Source: Haloferacaceae archaeon | Lineage (GTDB): Archaea > Halobacteriota > Halobacteria > Halobacteriales > Haloferacaceae | DNA length: 9,642 bases | Assembly: GCA_028274825.1 (NCBI GenBank) | Contig: JAQCMZ010000166.1 | Location: 1-9,642, forward strand | Direction of reading: 5' to 3' | Shown here: one piece after another, positions 5,834 through 9,642 of the stretch | How the letters are laid out: each line of letters begins with the position of its first letter | Position numbering within the stretch: position 1 is the stretch's first letter | The notes under the pieces: generated by a model | Database searches by the model: none | What the model saw: the letters and a program-made list of their open reading frames with translations, nothing else | Told to the model about the DNA's origin: nothing | Translations under genes and position numbers: made by a program

Positions 5834-7096
5834 TTAAGATTCGCAACTTGCCTGTTCTCTCGGGCGGAACGACTCAGAGGTTTGATTGAACAGGAAAGCT
5901 ACTGGCCGTGCCAAACGACCGTCACTCATATTCTCCGTCGGAGGATTCTGAGTTATCTGTCTGCGAATGTTCACCGCACCGTTCACGTCTGTATTCATCA
6001 TCACACCGCACGACTCACAACCGTACAACCCACGCTCCACGCGGGTTGAATCACGCTTCCGACCACAACACGAACATGTCTTGCTCGTGCCCCGCTCGCT
6101 CTTTCGGTCAACGAGGATGCCGTGTTCCTCGGCCTTGTATTCGAGCAAGCGGGTGAAGCGGTCAAACTCCCATGGAGTTTCTTGTTCCCACGCTTGCCCC
6201 AGTTTCGAGACTCGCCGTTCTCGTCGTCTCGAATATCGCTCAGTCACCGGTGGCGATGCGACCGACCTCATGGTCGATGCACTGCTCAATCATGTGTTTG
6301 GCGAGGGCGTGCAGGAAGTGGTCTTTCCGTCGGGACAACTTCTGACGGGCACGGAGCGCACGGCGCGACGGCCCGTTCTCCCCTTCTGTGTCGGACTCGT
6401 CACGGGTGAAGTAGTGCTTGTCCTGTTTCAGGACGTTCCCCGATACAACTCGGCATCGCCATCATCGGAGGCGATGGCGAGGTAGTTCTTGATGCCGAGG
6501 TCGATACCCGCCGTGTTGTCTCCCGGCGCGTCCTTGACAGGTATCTCGACCGTGCAGACGAGGTGGAGTTCCCAGCGGTCGCCGTTCCAGACGGCTCGCA
6601 CTTGCTGGCTGTTCTCCACGGTCACGTCTGGCCGTGTTTCGTACTCACAGAGGATGAAATCCGAGCGGTGGGTCTTCAGGTTGAAGCCCTTGCTCAGCCG
6701 GAGTTTGTTGTGCGTGGAATCGTGCTTGATGCCCTTCTGCTTCCACGTTACGGTGGAGCGTGGGTGTTCGTCGCCGTGTTTACGGTAGCCGGGTGGGTTG
6801 GCGTTCTCGTCTCCGCGTTGGCGTGGTTTGTCCCAACTGGTGAACGGCTCAGCAAGCTCTTCGAGAACTCGCTGAGTTGACTGAGAATGCAGGTCACTGT
6901 ATCGTTCGTGTTCCGTGAGTTCGGATTTGAGTTCGCCGTCGTCGGGGATTTCTCCGTCTTCGTCCCACCGACCTTGCGTGTCGTATCGGGCGACGTTCCA
7001 CAGTTTGGACGCAGAGAACCCACGCTGGTTGAGGTCGTCACTCACTTGAGAGTGGTTGACGATTTTTGCTCGATAGGTACGGGTTGCCTCCAGCAT
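5834..7096 (-). pseudogene. tnpB: TnpB (IS1341-type RNA-guided nuclease), broken by three frameshifts
   Basis: Read through the shifts, this is a full-length TnpB of about 420 residues. It starts at the ATG at 7096 (MLEATRTYRAKIVNHSQV). Frame 1 runs to a stop at 6428 and contains RuvC-I (GIDLGIKNYL, Asp codon 6500-6502). Near 6442 the reading moves to a second frame (GNVLKQDKHYFTRDE, KDHFLHALAKHMIE) that ends at a TGA at 6240. It then moves to a third frame (LSDIRDDENGESRNWG) and, near 6172, back to the first (EFDRFTRLLEYKAEEHGI). The zinc ribbon (CSCCG, CESCG) and RuvC-III (NTDVNGAVNI) are intact, and the stop is at 5834. Compared with relatives as I remember them, the lesions look like a lost C (TACCCG to TATCG type), a lost C in GACCTGAGC, and loss of one TGGG of a tandem pair. 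Net loss is six bases. Such a gene cannot make active TnpB, unless the shifts are sequencing errors. Confidence 0.9.
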
Positions 7097-7138
7097 CGAA
7101 CTGTATTCATAACCTGTTAGAGAGGTCCAAACAGAATA

Positions 7139-7158
7139 CTGGTGGCTTGAGCCACCAG
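7139..7158 (-). repeat. Palindrome upstream of tnpB, probable left-end hairpin
   Basis: CTGGTGGCT at 7139-7147 and AGCCACCAG at 7150-7158 pair perfectly around a two-base centre. It lies about 45 bases upstream of the tnpB start. Subterminal hairpins of this kind are what the Y1 transposase of IS200/IS605 elements recognises at the left end, which is why I assign it to this element. Confidence 0.5.
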
Positions 7159-7452
7159 ATGAATCCGACAATTCTTCACATGATATGCCACACACAGTCT
7201 CGTGCGTGGACAACTGGCAGTTGACTCGGTGTTTGCCACGGCCTCCAGCCGAAATCACAAGGGAAGCCGACCACGCCGACAGTCGGTACATAAGCAGGTA
7301 ACTCGAATCCCTTCTCCAGGGGACGAGTAACGGCTTCGTAGCAGAACCACTGGGTGACTGTCCAGCAACCCTGAAACTCCCAATCTTCAGGATCGACCTG
7401 CCTGGCCAACACCGGGTGGGAGGCCCGCGCATTTACGCGCGGGAGGATGTCA
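7159..7452 (+). mobile_element. Orphan right-end segment of another TnpB element, copy 3
   Basis: The segment closes with a strong hairpin, CCCGCGC at 7424-7430 and GCGCGGG at 7437-7443 (loop ATTTAC). AGGATGTCA follows at 7444-7452, on the strand opposite to the neighbouring element. No RuvC or zinc-ribbon motif can be read in the 265 bases before it. A minus-strand frame at 7176-7412 is open, but I take it for a shadow. I infer a remnant consisting of the non-coding 3' part (omega-RNA scaffold) of a plus-strand TnpB element whose gene was deleted. It joins the left end of the first element, so the two stand in opposite orientation. Confidence 0.5.
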
Positions 7453-7533
7453 CAGAGAATGTATATTGAAATTAACGACCGGGCGTGGAATATCCACCAG
7501 TGCCATCAAACGTGGTTAGTGGAGGTATTGTCG

Positions 7534-7652
7534 GCTGTATCCCCGCCCTGAAGGGCGGGGTTTTAGCTGAGTACAGGCGCTAAGCCCCCTCGCTCAAGGA
7601 GCACCGCAGTCCGCGCCAGCGGACAAGGAGCGCAGTAGCGAGGGGATACAGC
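7534..7652 (+). repeat. Cluster of nested and competing inverted repeats
   Basis: Four perfect inverted repeats lie in 119 bases: GCTGTATCCCC (7534-7544) with GGGGATACAGC (7642-7652); CCCCGCCCT (7541-7549) with AGGGCGGGG (7552-7560); CCCCTCGCT (7586-7594) with AGCGAGGGG (7637-7645); and GTCCGC (7609-7614) with GCGGAC (7619-7624). The first shares its CCCC with the second and its GGGG with the third, so they exclude each other in a single RNA. CAAGGAGC is also present twice (7595-7602 and 7624-7631). The block probably forms the left end of the degraded TnpB element that ends at 8025, but it could also be a structured RNA. Confidence 0.55.
7541..7565 (+). terminator. Terminator-like hairpin with T-run
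   Basis: A nine-base-pair GC-rich stem (CCCCGCCCT / AGGGCGGGG, two-base loop GA) is followed at once by TTTTA. In form it equals an intrinsic terminator on the plus strand. In this setting it may equally be a transposon-end hairpin. No clear upstream plus-strand gene uses it. Confidence 0.4.
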
Positions 7653-7742
7653 GCCGTCATCATCTGGTCGGACACTGTGCGTCGGCAGGCTCACAGACCC
7701 ACGCAAGCACTTATCTTGTCGAACGCCGGCTGAAGGATTACA

Positions 7743-8020
7743 ATGAGCGTTCTGACCTGCCGGCTTCGACTCGCTCGTCGTTCCATTCGGAACGACTCGC
7801 TCCTTGCGAAGCTGACAGACACGGACGGCGGTCACACGCGACAAGAAGCGTGCGCTGTCCCACGGAATCACCCCATCGAGCAGCGAGGAGTGGGACACTC
7901 CAAAGGAACGCCTGTGGAGACTGCGCTCCCTACGGACACCGATTCGGTGTCTGCAAAGTGCTCCTGGAAGCAGGAAGCCCCGCCGTTAGCGAGGCCGTCT
8001 GGCCGAGCAGGGCGGGGTAG
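7743..8020 (+). pseudogene. C-terminal relic of a second kind of TnpB
   Basis: An open frame from the ATG at 7743 includes GVGHSKGTPVETALPTDT (about 7887-7940) and DSVSAK. After a shift near 7957 the reading continues in another frame as VLLEAGSPAVSEAVW and stops at the TAG at 8018-8020. From memory this PVETALP...VSAK...EAGSP string is the C-terminal tail of a haloarchaeal TnpB subfamily different from the one at 5834-7096. The RuvC motifs and zinc ribbon are missing, so most of the gene is deleted. The tail runs directly into a right-end stem (7978-8017), as in intact members. Not functional as a nuclease. Confidence 0.55.
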
Positions 8021-8025
8021 TTCAC
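7978..8025 (+). repeat. Right end of the second TnpB-type element
   Basis: CCCCGCC (7978-7984) pairs with GGCGGGG (8011-8017) and encloses a smaller GGCC...GGCC stem. TAGTTCAC (8018-8025) follows. This end differs from the AGGATGTCA type and marks a separate TnpB family. Together with the repeats from 7534 it delimits an element of about 490 bases, probably an internally deleted, MITE-like derivative. Confidence 0.5.
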
Positions 8026-8042
8026 CCTTGCATCTTTCATAA

Positions 8043-8439
8043 TTATAAACGGGAGTTGACACGCTCAATTCCGTCGCTGGTCATGTAACAGTGAATCTGT
8101 ATCCCCTCTCACCCTCATCCCGACAGTGGAGTAATGTGACAGGGGTCGGTGGGCCGGTGGGTCGTGGTGGAGCGACCAGTCAGGACGCACTGTGTGTTCG
8201 GACGTGGATTTCAGCCGACTCCTTACGGAGACGGTCGACGGGACAACACTCGCCTGTGGTGCCGTGCAGTTCAACACGGCGGAGCCTCGCGGCGTGTCTG
8301 CGAGAGACTACACTATTCGATTACCGTGTCCCACGATATGACTGGAAACGTCTCGACAGGGAGACCGTGTCGGAGTCAGACCTGAAAACAATTCACACAG
8401 GAGGCACTGACAGAGGATGTCTTCGGGCGGGCGAGCATC
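8043..8439 (+). other. Stretch without a recognisable gene, possibly decayed coding DNA
   Basis: A frame open from 8135 to 8341 (best start the GTG at 8192) gives a 49-residue peptide (VDFSRLLTETVDGTTLACG then VQFNTAEPRGVSARDYTIRL) with protein-like composition. A second frame continues with YDWKRLDRETVSESDLKTIH. This could be one old gene with a frameshift near 8330-8340. An A/T-rich TATA-like stretch (ATAATTATAAAC, 8039-8050) precedes it. I recognise no family and see no further IS end. Confidence 0.3.
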
Positions 8440-8559
8440 TCAATCGGTCTTGGTGTCGGCGTCGGCGTCAACATCAGCGTCAGACTCGGATTCAGCGTCA
8501 AAATTCTCGGGAATAACCGTCAGGTGGTTGATGCCAAATGATGGAGTTCGTGCTGCCAT
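8440..8559 (-). CDS. 39-residue mini-protein with acidic tail
   Basis: The frame runs from an ATG at 8557-8559 to a TGA at 8440. The N-terminal part MAARTPSFGINHLTVIPENF is followed by a purely acidic tail (DAESESDADVDADADTKTD) whose repeated GAC/GCC-type codons match haloarchaeal codon preference. A TTTAGT box (8590-8585 on the minus strand) sits about 28 bases before the ATG, which fits leaderless transcription. There is no membrane segment or cysteine. It is downstream of the pyrophosphatase on the same strand, but about 160 bases away with a hairpin between, so it is probably its own unit. I cannot assign a function. The acidic tail and the promoter are the main reasons for calling it a gene. 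Confidence 0.6.
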   Translation of the reverse strand: MAARTPSFGINHLTVIPENFDAESESDADVDADADTKTD

Positions 8560-8584
8560 ACAGAGTATATTACGGTGCTCGAAC

Positions 8585-8590
8585 ACTAAA
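8585..8590 (-). promoter_or_regulatory. TATA box of the mini-protein gene
   Basis: TTTAGT on the minus strand has its centre 28 bases before the ATG at 8559. It equals the hexamer and distance found before the carotenoid oxygenase. A second A/T-rich stretch (GTAATATAC, about 12 bases before the ATG) is too close to act as the TATA box. Confidence 0.4.
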
Positions 8591-8645
8591 CATTATCCAT
8601 AGGCATAACTCATGAAATTTTCGAGTGGTATGTGTCCGAGTTATA

Positions 8646-8662
8646 CGTCGAAAAGTTCGACG
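8646..8662 (-). terminator. Hairpin downstream of the pyrophosphatase gene
   Basis: CGTCGAA (8646-8652) and TTCGACG (8656-8662) form a perfect seven-base-pair stem with a three-base loop, 60 bases after the pyrophosphatase stop. There is no long T-run, so termination is only suggested. Confidence 0.3.
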
Positions 8663-8721
8663 CTCATCTATCAGATAGCAGGCATAGACCCGGATCGATC
8701 GCGGTCGACTCAGTCAGCAGA

Positions 8722-9252
8722 TCAGAATTTCTCTTCGTAGAGTTGCTGCGCGTGAGAGATTGCATCGTGGGCTGCCGAGCGGTCTTCCCAGCCGAGAGTT
8801 TCGACCTCTTTTCCTTCCTCGAGGTTTTTGTAGGTGGAGAAGAATTCGTCGATCTCGTCGATTTCCTGTTGAGGGATATCCGCTAGGTTTTGGATATGAT
8901 CCAAGCGCGGATCCTCAGTCGGAACCGCAATGACCTTGTCGTCCTGTTCGCCATCATCGTCCATCTTCATGAGCGCGACAGGTCGAGCCTCGATCACACA
9001 GCCAGGAAACGTCTGATCTTCCACGAGTACCAGCACGTCGAAGGGGTCGTCATCGTCATAGTAAGACTGCGGGATGAAGCCGTAGTCGGACGGATAATGG
9101 ACATTCGAGTGGAGCACGCGGTCGAGAACGACACCAGGGATGTCTTTATCGTATTCGTACTTGTTGCGCTCGCCCTTGAGACACTCAACGACAGCGTAGA
9201 TTTCTTCGGGTGGATTCGGTCCAGTCTCCAACTCCTGCCAGAGATCTACCAT
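8722..9252 (-). CDS. ppa: Inorganic pyrophosphatase, family I
   Basis: This 176-residue cytoplasmic enzyme hydrolyses pyrophosphate to two phosphates and so drives nucleic acid, protein and lipid synthesis forward. The metal and substrate residues of the E. coli enzyme are all found at a nearly constant offset: K31 in ERNKYEYDK, R45, Y57 in YPSDYGF, D67, D69 and D72 in the signature DDDDPFDVL, D99, D104 and K106 in KMDDDGEQDDKVIAVP, and Y141-K142. Activity with Mg2+ is therefore expected. The length is normal for the hexameric family I. The start is the ATG at 9250-9252 (MVDLWQELETGPNPP). A longer frame from 9297 reads through the promoter and is rejected. It probably forms a single-gene transcript. 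Confidence 0.96.
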   Translation of the reverse strand: MVDLWQELETGPNPPEEIYAVVECLKGERNKYEYDKDIPGVVLDRVLHSNVHYPSDYGFIPQSYYDDDDPFDVLVLVEDQTFPGCVIEARPVALMKMDDDGEQDDKVIAVPTEDPRLDHIQNLADIPQQEIDEIDEFFSTYKNLEEGKEVETLGWEDRSAAHDAISHAQQLYEEKF

Positions 9253-9274
9253 AATCGCCACTTTCAGTGAAGTC

Positions 9275-9291
9275 GGCAAAGCCCTTTCGGG
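9275..9291 (-). promoter_or_regulatory. ppa: BRE/TATA promoter of the pyrophosphatase gene
   Basis: On the minus strand CCCGAAAGGGCTTTGCC has a BRE-like CGAAAG followed by a TATA-like CTTTGC centred about 26 bases before the ATG at 9252. The distance predicts a leaderless message and supports the chosen start. Confidence 0.5.
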
Positions 9292-9313
9292 ACGCACTCA
9301 GCAGAGAAATACT

Positions 9314-9381
9314 GGTCACGGTCTCAAGCGTTCACACTGGGAGATATACTGCCGATCGGGTTACCACTCGAGACTGTGACC
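9314..9381. repeat. Imperfect 15-base inverted repeat between two divergent genes
   Basis: GGTCACGGTCTCAAG (9314-9328) and CTCGAGACTGTGACC (9367-9381) are inverted copies with two mismatches, 38 bases apart. They lie in the gap between the pyrophosphatase and the transposase gene. They could be an operator or fortuitous. I could not identify the transposon's terminal repeat. Confidence 0.3.
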
Positions 9382-9450
9382 TCGTGACAGCACCCGTATC
9401 AGAGCCTGTCATAGAAAGCGTCACGCACGAAGCAGCAGGGTGCGGAAAGT

Positions 9451-9642
9451 GTGTCCAGCACAACCGCAACCCTGCAAGATGTGGATTCGGTAGACGACTT
9501 CTTGAATGTCGCGGCTACCGAGACAGTATCGCTGTTCGAGCATCTTGTGTTCACGTTTCTGCGGGAGTACGAGGTGTTGGCCCCCGCTGCGCGGGGGCGA
9601 ACACGAGTTCACGAGCCACCAGATCTCTTTCGCGGCTTCCTC
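9451..9642 (+). CDS. ISH3-family transposase, N-terminal part cut by the window edge
   Basis: The frame opens at a GTG at 9451 and is still open at the last base, giving 64 residues. The N-terminal block (SSTTATLQDVDSVDDFLNV), the helix SLFEHLVFTFLREYEVLAP and GRTRVHEPPDLFRGFL match, from memory, the start of haloarchaeal ISH3/ISH51 transposases of about 390 residues, a DDE-type family. The catalytic residues lie beyond the window, so whether it is intact cannot be told. The element's left inverted repeat should be in the roughly 100 bases upstream but I cannot fix it. Confidence 0.8.
   Translation, partial: MSSTTATLQDVDSVDDFLNVAATETVSLFEHLVFTFLREYEVLAPAARGRTRVHEPPDLFRGFL

Larger units (their letters stand above)
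5788..7158 (-). mobile_element. IS1341-type element (IS200/IS605 superfamily, tnpB only)
   Basis: The element carries a single tnpB-like gene on the minus strand and no tnpA. The right end is a hairpin followed by AGGATGTCA (ending at 5788). The left end is inferred from a nearly perfect 20-base palindrome at 7139-7158, about 45 bases upstream of the tnpB start; the exact left boundary is uncertain. Elements of this superfamily have no terminal inverted repeats and make no target duplication, in agreement with what is seen. As its tnpB is broken and it lacks tnpA, it can move only if helped in trans. Confidence 0.75.

Noticed and set aside
7176..7412. Minus-strand frame of 78 residues upstream of tnpB
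   Set aside because: It lies in the non-coding part of a TnpB element end, is rich in Trp and Cys, and is not acidic like local proteins. Probably a shadow.
7405..7652. CRISPR array or direct-repeat array
   Set aside because: The repeats are inverted and single, without regular spacers. No array is present anywhere in the window.
8443..8490. Plus-strand Gly/Val-rich reading (SISIGLGVGVGVNISV) as a transmembrane or beta-repeat peptide
   Set aside because: It is the reverse complement of the acidic tail codons of the minus-strand mini-protein, which explains the repeat better.
8890..9270. Plus-strand frame of 126 residues
   Set aside because: Antisense shadow of the pyrophosphatase gene.
9253..9297. 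N-terminal extension of the pyrophosphatase
   Set aside because: It would translate through the BRE/TATA region, and family members start at the MVDLWQELETGP type of sequence.
9580..9598. GC-rich hairpin CCCCCGC...GCGGGGG as a TnpB right end
   Set aside because: It lies inside the open transposase frame, encoding APAARGR, and lacks the AGGATGTCA or TAGTTCAC tail.
9421..9612. Minus-strand frame of 63 residues at the window end
   Set aside because: Antisense to the ISH3-type transposase frame, which has a recognisable N-terminus.

Overview
The window comes from a halophilic archaeon (class Halobacteria). Three things support this. The predicted proteins are strongly acidic. The genes have no Shine-Dalgarno sites; instead TATA/BRE elements lie about 25-30 bases before the start codons, as expected for leaderless mRNAs. 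Several families are typically haloarchaeal: a DUF5789-type protein, IS1341-type TnpB elements and an ISH3-type transposase. I cannot name the species from the sequence alone.

Layout. Positions 1-238 hold a solo right end of a TnpB-type element, preceded by overlapping inverted repeats. Positions 239-520 (-) encode a DUF5789-like protein. It is divergent from a compact three-gene cassette (638-1593, +) in which the first and third genes are clear paralogues and the middle one is unrelated. After about 330 bases without a convincing gene comes an HhH/glycosylase-fold protein (1925-2458, -). It is divergent from a four-histidine carotenoid oxygenase (2568-4046, +). A one-domain EamA transporter (4151-4579, +), possibly followed by a tiny ORF, converges on a PfkB sugar kinase resembling fructokinase (4785-5723, -).

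Positions 5788-8025 are a dump of IS200/IS605-superfamily material. One nearly full-length IS1341-type element on the minus strand has a tnpB broken by three small deletions. Next to it, in opposite orientation, lie a solo right end, a dense cluster of inverted repeats with a terminator-like hairpin, and the C-terminal relic of a second kind of TnpB. Positions 8043-8439 look like decayed or non-coding DNA. An unlisted 39-residue acidic mini-protein lies at 8440-8559 (-). A family I inorganic pyrophosphatase (8722-9252, -) follows. The window ends inside the start of an ISH3-family transposase (9451 to the edge, +).

The housekeeping and metabolic genes (pyrophosphatase, sugar kinase, carotenoid oxygenase) have no evident functional link to one another. 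The region reads as chromosomal or accessory DNA repeatedly hit by RNA-guided-nuclease transposons. The most unusual content is the paralogue-flanked cassette, the orphan TnpB right ends that could encode omega-RNA-like transcripts, and the mini-protein.
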